64,000 bases of DNA. Source: Acidovorax sp. Root219 (GTDB lineage: Bacteria; Pseudomonadota; Gammaproteobacteria; Burkholderiales; Burkholderiaceae_C). Position numbers and translations under genes: made by a program. The stretch is from the NCBI RefSeq assembly GCF_001428665.1, contig NZ_LMIJ01000011.1, positions 25,905-89,904 of the forward strand. The letters run 5' to 3'. Numbering within the stretch: position 1 is the first letter of the stretch; every line of letters starts with the position of its first letter. Shown in pieces: positions 48,233-57,655 of the stretch. Under the pieces are notes generated by a model, which searched no databases, had not been told where the DNA came from, and was given only the letters and a program-made list of their open reading frames with translations.

Positions 48233-49314
48233 GGGTGGTGCGAGGCCTTCTCGGACGCCGCTTGCACGGTTGCACCTCGCAAGGTCAAGGTAAGCAGGCG
48301 CCCATCGGGCAAAGGAAGCAGGCCGGTGAGAGGACCGGCGGGAGGTCCGGGACGCAGTCGCAGCGACTCACCGATGGCCTGGAAGGTCTGCCCGGATTGG
48401 GAGGCGAGCAGCAGGGTGCCGTCCAGGGCAAGCGCAGAGGCGGTGATCGAGGCGCCGGTGGGCGTGTTGCCCCGCCCATGCATCGCTTCCCAGCTGCCAC
48501 CCGCGTCTGCACTGCGCCAGACATTGCCGCGCAACCCGCCCAGCCAGATGGCTCCGTCTTGGAGAATTTCCGCCGTGAAGAAGCTGCCCGCATAGGGCGT
48601 CTCGATCCGGCGAAAGCTCGCACCACCATCACCGGAGAGCAGCACCAGGCCCTGCTCTCCGGCAATGACGACGGTAGTGCCTCTGGCACGCACTGCGTAC
48701 AGGTGCATTGCCTGCGGGTTGTCGAGGAGACCCGTGAGCGGCACCCAGGTCAATCCCCCATCGCGGGTCGCAAAGGCGAGGTTGTATGCGCCGACAGCCA
48801 GGCCGTGGCGATCATCGAAGAAGTGCAGATCGAGAAACGGTTTGTCGGCCCCGTCAGCGACCAGGCGCTGGGCGTCCTTGATGGCCCTCTCGTTTCCGCG
48901 GGCCGTTGCCTGAGCGAGTACCAGCTTTGCGGCCTTCGTGCCATCGAGCTGTCGCACCCACGTATTGCCACCATCCTTGGTCGCAAGAATGGTGCCTCCG
49001 TGGCCGACTGCCCACCCTGTCTTCTCGTTGACGAATCGGACGGAAGTCAGGGTGACACTCACAGGTGACTTCGACTGCTTCCAGTTGGAACCACCGTCGT
49101 CCGAGCAGAGGATGATGCCCCGCTCTCCCACCGCGACAATGCGCTGCCCGGCCAACGCTGCGCCCAGAAGCACTGCGCGATGCGGGTGGGCACCGGTCAG
49201 CGCGGGCCGATCGATGGCGGGCCCGACGGCTTGAGACGACGCACCTGCCGCAACGGCTGCGCATGCCGATGTCGCCATCCCTGCCAGGATGGCCAATTGA
49301 ACAAGATGGCGCAT
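48229..49314 (-). CDS. YCF48/BNR-repeat beta-propeller protein
   Basis: The protein has 361 residues with a signal peptide (ends A-A-A-G-A) and about six propeller repeats with D-G-G-x-x-W cores (SDDGGSNWKQ, TKDGGNTWVRQ, TRDGGLTWVPL, SADAGGSWEAM). It is periplasmic. I chose the ATG at 49314; a TTG at 49332 overlaps the upstream stop. It probably assembles or docks with the RND transporter; this is inference from gene order. Confidence 0.83.
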   Translation of the reverse strand: MRHLVQLAILAGMATSACAAVAAGASSQAVGPAIDRPALTGAHPHRAVLLGAALAGQRIVAVGERGIILCSDDGGSNWKQSKSPVSVTLTSVRFVNEKTGWAVGHGGTILATKDGGNTWVRQLDGTKAAKLVLAQATARGNERAIKDAQRLVADGADKPFLDLHFFDDRHGLAVGAYNLAFATRDGGLTWVPLTGLLDNPQAMHLYAVRARGTTVVIAGEQGLVLLSGDGGASFRRIETPYAGSFFTAEILQDGAIWLGGLRGNVWRSADAGGSWEAMHGRGNTPTGASITASALALDGTLLLASQSGQTFQAIGESLRLRPGPPAGPLTGLLPLPDGRLLTLTLRGATVQAASEKASHHP

Positions 49315-49328
49315 GGTGACCCTGCGAC

Positions 49329-50678
49329 TCAACGAACGCCTTCGCCAGCCATAGCGTCGGGGGTAAAGAAGGTGTCAGGGCGGCGTGGCACCACCTTGTA
49401 GTGCTGCGGGCGCTCATTCACCACACCGCTGGCGTACCAGGTGCCGGCAACCAGGTCGTTGAATCCCCACTGCTGGGGAGGCGTGGTGGCCGGCAGGTCA
49501 GGCATCACCATGGGATGGGACCACAGGGTGCGCCACAGCTGGTCCTTCGCGTCCCAGCGGTCGCCAAGCACGGCAACCCAGGTGTCTTCATCCACGTAGT
49601 AGCGCGAGCGCGGTGCCTGGTGGCGCTGGCCCGGTTTGAGCTTGGCCTCGATGACCCAGACGCGATGAAGCTCCCAGCGCACATGGTCGGGATTGAGGTG
49701 GCTTGCCAGAAGCAGGTCACTGTCCTTCTCTGGCACGTGCATGCCGTTCGCGTTGTAGGGGATGTACATCTCCTTCTTGCCGACGATGGACCAGTCGAAG
49801 CGGTCGCTACGACCGGACACCACATCGACTTCGTCGAAGTTGGCGATGCCGTTGGAAGCCGGTGTGGGGGTGTCACAGCATGCGTTTGGCAGCTTGCGGA
49901 CCCTGCGCTGACCCGTGAGATAGACCCATGTGCCGGTCTTGTCGGGGTCCAGGTTCTGGCGACCCGTGATGGCCTCGCCAGCACGCACCGGCGGGCCCGA
50001 GTTGACCAGGCGAATCATCCAGTATTCGCCATTCGCCTTGTCGGCCGAGCCGTCCTTGTTGTAGTACGGCATCTGAAAGTCGCCCACGCCCTCCACCGCC
50101 ATCACGCGCTGGCCCGTGGCAGTGCCCATGTAACCCCGGAAGTTGGTTTGCCACGATTCCCCGCGCCAATGCAATTCATGGTTGGCGAGAATTTCCTTGG
50201 CGGTCTTGGGGATCGGGAAGGGGATACCGCCATGGGCGCCGCGCACGATCTCGCCCTCCAGGCGCGCCGTGGTGGCATTCCTTGCGGTGTTGTCGTAGAC
50301 CCACTGCGGCGCCGCTGCGGTGCGCTGGGTCTTGTACACGTCGACGCGGAAGCTCTGCGGGTACTTCTTGAGCAGCGCTTGCGTGCCGTCGGTCAGTTTG
50401 TCGGCGTGCTGCGCCATGGTGGCGGCTGTGACGCTGAACAGCGGCTTTTCCCCCGCAAAGGGATTCTCACGGCGTCCGCCGTTCTTGAAGCCAGCCTGCG
50501 CCGTGGTGTAGCCACCGGTCCAGGCCGGAATGGTGCCTTCCCTGTTGCCCGCACGTTCGCCGCCCAGGGGGGTGAGTTCGGTCTTGAGCCTGGCGGCTTC
50601 TTCCGGGGTCACCGCAGCCATCGCGGTGAGGGTCGACAGGCACAGCAGGCCGCCGACAAGTTGCATGGTCTTCGTCAT
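49329..50678 (-). CDS. DUF1329 envelope protein
   Basis: The protein has 449 residues with a signal peptide (ends M-A-A). DUF1329 features are visible (GTIPAWTGG near residue 50, WIEA-like RVWVIEAKLKPG, RYYVDEDTWVAV). The fold is related to LolB/LolA-type lipid-binding proteins. It always seems to travel with DUF1302 proteins. It is 15 bases downstream of the DUF1302 gene. Confidence 0.85.
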   Translation of the reverse strand: MTKTMQLVGGLLCLSTLTAMAAVTPEEAARLKTELTPLGGERAGNREGTIPAWTGGYTTAQAGFKNGGRRENPFAGEKPLFSVTAATMAQHADKLTDGTQALLKKYPQSFRVDVYKTQRTAAAPQWVYDNTARNATTARLEGEIVRGAHGGIPFPIPKTAKEILANHELHWRGESWQTNFRGYMGTATGQRVMAVEGVGDFQMPYYNKDGSADKANGEYWMIRLVNSGPPVRAGEAITGRQNLDPDKTGTWVYLTGQRRVRKLPNACCDTPTPASNGIANFDEVDVVSGRSDRFDWSIVGKKEMYIPYNANGMHVPEKDSDLLLASHLNPDHVRWELHRVWVIEAKLKPGQRHQAPRSRYYVDEDTWVAVLGDRWDAKDQLWRTLWSHPMVMPDLPATTPPQQWGFNDLVAGTWYASGVVNERPQHYKVVPRRPDTFFTPDAMAGEGVR

Positions 50679-50693
50679 ACGATGGATTCCAGG

Positions 50694-52358
50694 TCAGAAA
50701 GTGGTGCGCACCGAGAACGTCAGGGAGTTCCGGTCCTTCAGGGCTTGCTTGAATTGCGCGTTGTTCGCGGCGTCGAGCGTCGGCGCCGCCTTGCCGAGGT
50801 AGTGCACGTAGTTCAGTGCGAAAGTCCAGGTGCCGAGGTACACGCCAGACAGCCCTAAGTTCATGTCCCCGCCCTTGTCCACACCAAAGCCCGGCCCCAC
50901 GGCGGATGAGGCGCCAAAGGTGTAGCCCAGACCGATCGAGGGTGTGAGGTCGAGACCCGGCGCAACCTGCCGATAGCTGGGCGCGTAGACCATGCGCATG
51001 CCGACCGCAGACTTGTCCGCATTGGGATTGAGCATCTGCGCGTTGCGCGTGACCTTGGTGCGCTCGTTCCAGGCGATCTCACCCACAAACGAGGCTTCAC
51101 GCGAAATGAAGGACGGCCCGAGCGATGCAATCCAGGAGACCTGGGCGTGTGCACTCTCGCCCACTGCATAGCCGGGGTTGCTGCTGTTGTTCAGCCCCGC
51201 ATTCACGCCCACATTGGCCAGTGTCGACTGGCCCGAGCTGGCCAGGGGCGTGTTGTGCCGGACGGATACCTCGCCCGCGAAGCTCCACTCGTCCAAGGTC
51301 TTGGCGAAGCTGGCGCCGTATGCGCGCACTCCCTCGTGGTACATCCAGCGATAGGTGCTGGCTGACAGCGCTGGCGGGAACCCCGTGAGCACGTTGTTGA
51401 TGTTGCTGGGCGTGGTTGCGTGGTAGCGAATGGCGTAGAAGCCGAAGTCCGTGTCCAGCGCCGCAGAGCGCCAACGTACCTGCAGGCCACCCTGTCCGGA
51501 ATCCTTGGCGTCCAGATCAGCCTGGCGGATGAAGGTGCCCGTGGGTCCTGCATTGATACGCTCTGCGCCCGGTCCCAGGGAATCGCTGGTGGACAGGTAG
51601 GCACCCACAGGCATGAGGCGGGTTTTCTGCCACTCGTAGTTGGCGTAGGCTCCAACCGCCAGGTCGGACGACAGCTGCACCTGGCCAGAGATCTTTCCAG
51701 TGGGTCTTGCGACCTCCTTGAACTGCGAGTTGGGAACCGAGAGCAGTTTGATCAGGTCCAGAGGTGCCTGTCCCCCGGCGATACCGTTGGCACCGAAGAA
51801 AAGGCTCTCGCCCCACAGCAGCGTGTGGCGGCCCAGGCGCACGGTTGCCGGGGTGCTGCCAAGTTCGAAGCGTCCATAGACGAATGCGTCCAGCACCTCG
51901 GCCTTGCGGCCCATGAGCTTGCGCGTCTCGGATGGGAAGGCATCTCGTGGGCTGTGGTTGGACGTGAAGCCCAGGTTGTCGGTGCGCCCGTTGTAGACCT
52001 CGTCGTACCATGCGGCAGCACTCAAACGGGCACCATAGCTGGGACCGGCGAGGTCCAGCTCACTGAGCAGGTCCAGCCGATTCGATACGATGCCGCGCTT
52101 GAAATTGTTGTCGCCATCATCCTGGTTGGCCGTCACCGGGAGGGTGTTGGCCAGGGACGGGAGTGGCGATTTCACGCGGCCGGCCAGGCTGTACTTGACG
52201 GTGTTGTCCCAGCGCAGCTTCCAATCGGAGTTTCCGGTATCGATCTCGATGGCCGAGGCAGACTGCGCGCCAGCAAGCGCGACAAGCGCTGCTGCAATCC
52301 GGGTGTATCGGGGGCGTATGGACGTGGGTCGACCCGCCGGGTCGGCGCTGTTTCGCAT
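50694..52358 (-). CDS. DUF1302 outer-membrane beta-barrel protein
   Basis: The protein has 554 residues. The signal peptide ends A-S-A, then a barrel with repeated aromatic-alternating strands and a final F-S-V-R-T-T-F typical of outer-membrane insertion. GGAGAC lies about 9 bases before the ATG. It is the first gene of the long minus-strand cluster and is divergent from a LysR gene. It probably forms a channel for a hydrophobic substrate. Confidence 0.85.
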   Translation of the reverse strand: MRNSADPAGRPTSIRPRYTRIAAALVALAGAQSASAIEIDTGNSDWKLRWDNTVKYSLAGRVKSPLPSLANTLPVTANQDDGDNNFKRGIVSNRLDLLSELDLAGPSYGARLSAAAWYDEVYNGRTDNLGFTSNHSPRDAFPSETRKLMGRKAEVLDAFVYGRFELGSTPATVRLGRHTLLWGESLFFGANGIAGGQAPLDLIKLLSVPNSQFKEVARPTGKISGQVQLSSDLAVGAYANYEWQKTRLMPVGAYLSTSDSLGPGAERINAGPTGTFIRQADLDAKDSGQGGLQVRWRSAALDTDFGFYAIRYHATTPSNINNVLTGFPPALSASTYRWMYHEGVRAYGASFAKTLDEWSFAGEVSVRHNTPLASSGQSTLANVGVNAGLNNSSNPGYAVGESAHAQVSWIASLGPSFISREASFVGEIAWNERTKVTRNAQMLNPNADKSAVGMRMVYAPSYRQVAPGLDLTPSIGLGYTFGASSAVGPGFGVDKGGDMNLGLSGVYLGTWTFALNYVHYLGKAAPTLDAANNAQFKQALKDRNSLTFSVRTTF

Positions 52359-52440
52359 GGCTTTGTCTCCGTTGATGTTCTGTTTTTCTGCCGCCAGGCT
52401 CGATGGCGAGTGCGGCAGGGATGAACTCTAGAGATTGGGC

Positions 52441-52500
52441 TTGTATTCCTGAAATGGATTCTTTAGATTCCAGGAATCCATAGAACCAATATCAATACAA
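52441..52500. promoter_or_regulatory. Nested inverted repeats in the LysR/DUF1302 divergent region
   Basis: Three arm pairs overlap: TTGTATT/AATACAA (52441 and 52494), ATTCCTG/CAGGAAT (52445 and 52471) and ATGGATTC/GAATCCAT (52454 and 52474). This AT-rich block sits just before the lysR start and is a strong candidate for the LysR operator controlling both directions. Confidence 0.55.
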
Positions 52501-52510
52501 ACCCTGAGAC

Positions 52511-53419
52511 ATGCGATTCAACAAACTGGACCTCAACTTGCTCGTAGCGCTCGATGCACTGCTGGCCGAGCGCAACATCAGCAGAGCGGGTGAGCGGGTG
52601 CACCTGAGCCAGCCGGCGATGAGCAACGCACTCGCCAGATTGCGCGAGTACTTCGGGGACGAACTGTTGGCCGCACAGGGCCGGCAGATGGTGCTCACCC
52701 CCCGCGCCATCAGCCTCATCGAACCCGTGCGGGAGGTGCTGATGCGCATTGACAGCACCATCACCAATCCGCCAGTCTTCGATCCCGCCAAGGCGACCCG
52801 CAAATTTGTGCTGCTGCTCTCGGACTTCACCACCGCAGTCTTTGTCCCCGCCATGCTGGAAGCGCTCTACAAAGAAGCAAGGGGCATCGGGATTGAGCTG
52901 CGCATGTTGAATGATCGACCTATCGATCAGTTGGAGCAAGGGGATGCCGACCTGCTGATCATTCCTGCCCAGTATGTCTCGCCCGACCACCCCTCCGAGT
53001 CATTGTTCGAAGAGCAGTACCTCTGCGTGACCTGGTCGGGAAACAGCCGCATCCAGGAGGAGCTGACCTTCAACGACTACCTGGAATGTGGCCATGTGGT
53101 GGCCAACTACGCGACCGGACAGCAGCGCGCGGCGTTCGACAGCTGGTTTCTTGATCGCTTCGGCATCAAGCGCCATGTGGAGGTTTCTGCCCCGACGATG
53201 GCCGCCCTTCCACGCATGGTCGTTGGGACAGACCGGATCGCCACGGTGCACAAGAGGCTTGCGCTTCAGGCCGAGCAGATTCTTCCCATTCGGCTCTGGC
53301 AACCTCCGTTGGAGGTGCCCACGCTGGTTCAGAAGCTGCAGTGGCACCGGCATCGCGACGCAGATCCCGCACTGACCTGGATGCGCGAACTCGCGCTTCG
53401 CGTCGGCAAGACGATCTAA
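52511..53419 (+). CDS. LysR family regulator (NahR/NodD-like)
   Basis: The protein has 302 residues. The winged-helix N-terminus (NKLDLNLLVALDALLAERNISRAGERVHLSQPAMSNAL region, residues 4-41) is of the NodD/NahR/LinR type, which respond to aromatic inducers. The remainder is the effector-binding domain. It is divergent from the DUF1302 gene across 152 bases containing nested palindromes. It probably activates the catabolic cluster. Confidence 0.88.
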   Translation: MRFNKLDLNLLVALDALLAERNISRAGERVHLSQPAMSNALARLREYFGDELLAAQGRQMVLTPRAISLIEPVREVLMRIDSTITNPPVFDPAKATRKFVLLLSDFTTAVFVPAMLEALYKEARGIGIELRMLNDRPIDQLEQGDADLLIIPAQYVSPDHPSESLFEEQYLCVTWSGNSRIQEELTFNDYLECGHVVANYATGQQRAAFDSWFLDRFGIKRHVEVSAPTMAALPRMVVGTDRIATVHKRLALQAEQILPIRLWQPPLEVPTLVQKLQWHRHRDADPALTWMRELALRVGKTI

Positions 53420-53475
53420 GAACAGTTGCCCGTACAAAAGCCACTCTCTGTTACCAACAACCAAACGACTACCCC

Positions 53476-54114
53476 ATGCTCCACTACCTCACCGTCCCCG
53501 TCACCGCCTTCCAGCAAAACTCCTCCATCCTCTGGTGCGACGCCACGAACCAAGCCACCATCGTCGACCCCGGCGGTGACCTTGACGTGCTGCTGGCCGA
53601 GGTGGAGCGCCTGGGCCTCACGCTCGACCAGATCTGGCTCACCCACGCCCACATCGACCATGCGGGCGGCACGGGCGAACTGGCCGAGCGCCTGTCGCTG
53701 CCCATCGTGGGGCCGCACCCCGGGGACCAGTTCTGGATCGATGCGCTGCCGGATCAAAGCGCGATGTTCGGGTTTCCGCCCGCGCAGCATTTCACGCCCA
53801 CGCGCTGGCTGGCCGATGGCGACACCGTGCAGATCGGCAACGAGACGCTGCACGTGCGCCACTGCCCTGGGCACACGCCGGGCCATGTGGTGTTCCACGC
53901 GCCGCAGATCGACCGGGCCTTCGTGGGCGATGTGCTGTTTGCGGGCAGCATCGGGCGCACGGACTTCCCACAGGGCAACCACCAGGACCTGATCGACAGC
54001 ATCACCGGGCGCCTGTGGCCCATGGGGGACCAGACGGTGTTCATTCCCGGCCACGGCCCGGAGAGCACTTTCGGCCGCGAGCGCAAGAGCAATCCCTACG
54101 TCGGCGGCACCTGA
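53476..54114 (+). CDS. MBL-fold metallohydrolase (YcbL/glyoxalase II-like)
   Basis: The protein has 212 residues. Metal ligands are clear: THAHIDHAGG, then H in CPGHTPGH, D in VGDVLFAGSIGRTD, and H in PGHGPES. It resembles YcbL, a type-II glyoxalase that hydrolyses S-lactoylglutathione. GC returns to the high level of the core genome. No Shine-Dalgarno is visible before the ATG. Confidence 0.85.
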   Translation: MLHYLTVPVTAFQQNSSILWCDATNQATIVDPGGDLDVLLAEVERLGLTLDQIWLTHAHIDHAGGTGELAERLSLPIVGPHPGDQFWIDALPDQSAMFGFPPAQHFTPTRWLADGDTVQIGNETLHVRHCPGHTPGHVVFHAPQIDRAFVGDVLFAGSIGRTDFPQGNHQDLIDSITGRLWPMGDQTVFIPGHGPESTFGRERKSNPYVGGT

Positions 54115-54255
54115 GTCCCTCCCTTTGCGGGTAACGTAGAACTGGGATGCTTTGCCCCGCCTGATCCGGCGATGCGCTGCATTGCAACTTTTTAAGATGT
54201 GACATTCTGTTAACAATCCCGGCGGTCGGAGGCGCGTGCCGGGCATCGTCCCGCC

Positions 54256-55341
54256 ATGGCATCCCCTGCAAGCACCGTTCCCACCGCCCATCCTCCCCGC
54301 CCCTTCGCCATTCCACAGCGCGGCTCCAGCGTTGCTGGCAAGGCCTACTGGGCCATGGCGCAGCGGGTGGCGCTGACGGCCGCAGCCATTGACTGCGGCT
54401 ACATCCTGCTCTTCCTCTGGCTGGGCTCGGTGCCGCTGGCGCTGGTCAACTTGGCCAGCATCGGCATGTACCTGGGCGCCTACGCGCTCATCAAGCGGCG
54501 GCGCAACACGGCGGGCATCTCGCTGATCTGGCTGGAGGTGATCTTCCACTCGGCACTGGGCTCGCTGCTGGTGGGCTGGGACAGCGGCTTTCACTACTAC
54601 CTGCTGCTGTTCATACCGGCCGTGGTCATTGCCAACTCGGGCCGCTACGCCGTACCGATCGTGCTGGCACTGCTGACCTACTACCTGGGCCTGCGCCTTG
54701 CCTGCGACCACTGGGGCGCCCTCGCGCCCCTGACCGGCAAGGGCCAGCAGGTGGTCAACGCCATCCACGTGTGCATCGTCTTCGGCATGTTTGCGGCGCT
54801 GGCGGCGTTCTACCGCCGCACCATCCTCATCGCCGAAAACCGGCTGCTCAAGCAGGCCACGCTGGATGCGCTGACCGGGCTGAACAACCGCGCGCATTTC
54901 CACACCTTGGCCGGGCACACGCTGAACCGCACCCAGCGCACCGGCGAACCGGTGGCACTGCTGCTGTGCGACATCGACCATTTCAAGCAGGTCAACGACC
55001 GCCACGGCCATGCCATGGGTGACCGCGTGCTGGTGACCGTGGCCGGCGTGCTCGCGCGCAACCTGCGCGAGAGCGACGTGATCGCGCGCTGGGGCGGCGA
55101 GGAGTTCCTGGCGTTGATGCCGGCGAGCCCGCAGGCGTCCGCCATGGAAGTCGCCGAGCGCATCCGAATGGCGATGGAGCAGATCCAGATGGACTGCCAG
55201 GGCCAGCCGGTACCTTTGAGCATGTCCTTCGGGGTAGCGCAGGTGGCCCATGGCGACGACCTGCAGGCGGCCATAGCACGGGCCGACCAGGCGCTCTACC
55301 AAAGCAAGAACAACGGCCGCAACCGCGTCACGGCAGGCTGA
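54256..55341 (+). CDS. Membrane-bound diguanylate cyclase
   Basis: The protein has 361 residues: about six helices in residues 30-195, then a GGDEF domain with an active GGEEF near residue 280. An RxxD inhibitory site (RESD) lies 5 residues before it, so product inhibition is expected. It makes cyclic di-GMP. The sensor region is a hydrophobic module without a recognised ligand domain. Confidence 0.9.
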   Translation: MASPASTVPTAHPPRPFAIPQRGSSVAGKAYWAMAQRVALTAAAIDCGYILLFLWLGSVPLALVNLASIGMYLGAYALIKRRRNTAGISLIWLEVIFHSALGSLLVGWDSGFHYYLLLFIPAVVIANSGRYAVPIVLALLTYYLGLRLACDHWGALAPLTGKGQQVVNAIHVCIVFGMFAALAAFYRRTILIAENRLLKQATLDALTGLNNRAHFHTLAGHTLNRTQRTGEPVALLLCDIDHFKQVNDRHGHAMGDRVLVTVAGVLARNLRESDVIARWGGEEFLALMPASPQASAMEVAERIRMAMEQIQMDCQGQPVPLSMSFGVAQVAHGDDLQAAIARADQALYQSKNNGRNRVTAG

Positions 55342-55348
55342 TCAGCCG

Positions 55349-56197
55349 TCAACCCTTGCGCGCAGCTTCGTAGAGCTTCTGCACCTTGGGCACGTTGAGC
55401 TCCAGCTGCTGGATGCGTGCCGGGCCCGAAGGGTGGGTGGACAAAAAGGCCAGGCCTCCCTGCTTGCTCCCCGTGGCGCTGCCCATCTTCTTCCACAGGC
55501 TCACCGACGCATCGGGCTGGTAGCCCGCGCGCGCGGCCAGCTCCAGGCCCACCAGGTCGGCATCGCTTTCGTCCGAGCGGCTGAACTGCAGTGTGAGCAG
55601 TTGCCCACCGAGGCTGGCGGCGGCATTGCCCAGGTCACCAAGGCCCAGCAGCTGCGAGCCCAGGCGCAGGCCAATGTTGGTGGCCTGGGTCTTGGCCAGG
55701 CGCTCGCGCGCATGCTCGCGCAGCGCGTGGGCCATTTCGTGGCCCATGATCATCGCGGCTTCGTGGTCGGTGAGCTTGAGCTGGTCGAGGATGCCGGTGT
55801 AGAAGGCGATCTTGCCACCGGGCATGCAGAAGGCGTTGATCTGTTTGCTGCCGATCAGGTTCACCTCCCAGCGCCACTGGCTTGCGCGCTCGTTCCAGGG
55901 CTTGGTGTGCGGGATCAGCCGCTGGGCGATCACGCGCAAGCGCTGCAGCTGTGGAAAGTCATCGGGCGCGAGCGCGCGCTTGGCGCGGGCCTGTTCCAGC
56001 ATCTGCTGGTACTGCTGCGCGGCGGACCGCTCCAGCGTCTCGGCCGGTATCAGCTTGCGCAGGGTGGAGGAGGTGCCCACGTCCACCTGGGCGATGGCCG
56101 GGGCCATGGCGCCCGCCCCCGCCGCCAGTAGAAATGCGCGGCGCGCGGACCACATCGATGATGGCGCGGCGGAAGGAGAGGGGCAAAGCATGCACAT
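55349..56197 (-). CDS. M48 family metalloprotease (LoiP/BepA-like)
   Basis: The protein has 282 residues. The zinc motif HEMAH lies near residue 153, and the third ligand is in the ESDAD segment. The N-terminal ARRAFLLAAGAGA resembles a twin-Arg or lipoprotein-like leader. Starts at 56197 or 56155 are both possible; neither has a clear ribosome site. It probably acts in outer-membrane protein quality control. It is convergent with the cyclase gene and divergent from the AmpG gene. Confidence 0.83.
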   Translation of the reverse strand: MCMLCPSPSAAPSSMWSARRAFLLAAGAGAMAPAIAQVDVGTSSTLRKLIPAETLERSAAQQYQQMLEQARAKRALAPDDFPQLQRLRVIAQRLIPHTKPWNERASQWRWEVNLIGSKQINAFCMPGGKIAFYTGILDQLKLTDHEAAMIMGHEMAHALREHARERLAKTQATNIGLRLGSQLLGLGDLGNAAASLGGQLLTLQFSRSDESDADLVGLELAARAGYQPDASVSLWKKMGSATGSKQGGLAFLSTHPSGPARIQQLELNVPKVQKLYEAARKG

Positions 56198-56228
56198 GCA
56201 GGAATAATAGACAAAAACCCAGGTACCC

Positions 56229-57626
56229 ATGTCAGACACCTCCCCTATCCCGACCGCTACGGCCGTATCTGCCGCGTCGACCGACGCCCCCCGGCCCACC
56301 TGGCTGCAGACGTTGCGCGTCTACCTGGAGCCTGCGAGCCTGCGCATGCTCACCCTTGGCTTCTCGGCCGGCCTGCCGCTGCTGCTGGTGCTAGGCACGC
56401 TGAGCTTTCGGCTGCGCGAAGCGGGCATCGACCGCAGCACCATCGGCTACCTGAGCTGGGTGGGCCTGGCCTATGGCTTCAAGTGGGTCTGGGCACCGCT
56501 GGTGGACCGCATGCCCCTGCCCCTGCTCACCCGCTGGCTGGGCCGCAGGCGCAGCTGGCTGCTGCTGTCGCAGGCCGTGGTGGTGGCCGGCCTGGTCGGC
56601 ATGGCCCTGGCGGACCCGCGCGAGATGCTGGGCCCCATCGTCTGGTGCGCGCTGGCCGTGGCCTTCGGCTCGGCCACGCAGGACATTGCGCTCGACGCCT
56701 TTCGCATCGAGTCGGCCGACGCACGGCACCAGGCGGCCCTGGCCGCTTCGTACCAGACGGGCTACCGCCTGGCCATGATCTGGGCCGGCGCGGGCGTGCT
56801 GTGGATAGCCGCACGCGCCGAAGTGGCACCCGCCGTGGGCCAGGCCGTGGCACAGGGCGCGGCTGCCTACCAGAACGGCGCCTGGCAGGTGGCCTACCTG
56901 GCCATGGCGGCGTCGATGGCGGTGGGCATCGTCACGGTGCTGTTCTCGCGCGAGCCCGCGCAGGTCGTGCTGCCACCAGCAAAGAACGCGGCCGAGTGGA
57001 TCAAGGGTGCGGTAGTGGACCCGTTCGCCGACTTCCTCACCCGCTATGGCTGGCATGCGGCGCTGATCCTGGCCCTGATCGCCGTGTACCGCATCAGCGA
57101 TGTGGTGATGGGCATCATGGCCAACCCCTTTTACGTGGACATGGGCTTCACCAAGGACGAAGTCGCGGCCGTGACCAAGATCTACGGTGTGGTGATGACC
57201 TTGGTGGGCGCCTTCGTGGGCGGCGTGCTGTCCATGCGTTTCGGTGTCATGCGCATCCTGATGCTGGGCGCCGTGCTCAGCGCGGGCAGCAACCTGCTGT
57301 TTGCCTGGCTGGCGGGGCATGGGCACGATGTGACGGCGCTGATCGCCGTGGTCTCGGCCGACAACCTGGCCAGCGGCATCGCCTCGGCGGCCTTCATCGC
57401 CTACCTGTCGAGCCTGACCAACGTGAGCTACTCGGCCACGCAGTACGCGCTGTTCAGCTCGCTGATGCTGCTCTTGCCCAAGTTCATCGCAGGCTTCTCG
57501 GGCCGCTACGTGGATGGGTTCGGCTACGCGCACTTCTTCACGGCCACCGCGCTACTGGGTGTGCCCGTGCTGCTGCTGGTATGGCTGGCGTCTCGGGTCG
57601 AAATCGTGGGCACTAACCACAAATAG
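56229..57626 (+). CDS. ampG: AmpG-like muropeptide MFS permease
   Basis: The protein has 465 residues with 12 or more helices and the AmpG motifs (GFSAGLPLLLVLGTLSFRLRE region, ATQDIALDAFRIE, ASYQTGYR). It imports anhydro-muropeptides for cell-wall recycling. It is divergent from the M48 protease gene with about 30 bases between starts. Confidence 0.87.
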   Translation: MSDTSPIPTATAVSAASTDAPRPTWLQTLRVYLEPASLRMLTLGFSAGLPLLLVLGTLSFRLREAGIDRSTIGYLSWVGLAYGFKWVWAPLVDRMPLPLLTRWLGRRRSWLLLSQAVVVAGLVGMALADPREMLGPIVWCALAVAFGSATQDIALDAFRIESADARHQAALAASYQTGYRLAMIWAGAGVLWIAARAEVAPAVGQAVAQGAAAYQNGAWQVAYLAMAASMAVGIVTVLFSREPAQVVLPPAKNAAEWIKGAVVDPFADFLTRYGWHAALILALIAVYRISDVVMGIMANPFYVDMGFTKDEVAAVTKIYGVVMTLVGAFVGGVLSMRFGVMRILMLGAVLSAGSNLLFAWLAGHGHDVTALIAVVSADNLASGIASAAFIAYLSSLTNVSYSATQYALFSSLMLLLPKFIAGFSGRYVDGFGYAHFFTATALLGVPVLLLVWLASRVEIVGTNHK

Positions 57627-57634
57627 GCGATTTT

Positions 57635-57655
57635 TTGCTATGCATTGCATAGCAA
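57635..57655. repeat. Perfect dyad upstream of the response regulator
   Basis: TTGCTATGC-ATT-GCATAGCAA. It is preceded rather than followed by a T-run on the plus strand, so it is not a normal terminator of ampG. It lies about 105 bases before the regulator gene and could be its operator or a dispersed repeat. Confidence 0.45.

Noticed and set aside
57635-57655. Rho-independent terminator of the ampG-like gene
   Set aside because: The T-run precedes the stem on the coding strand instead of following it.
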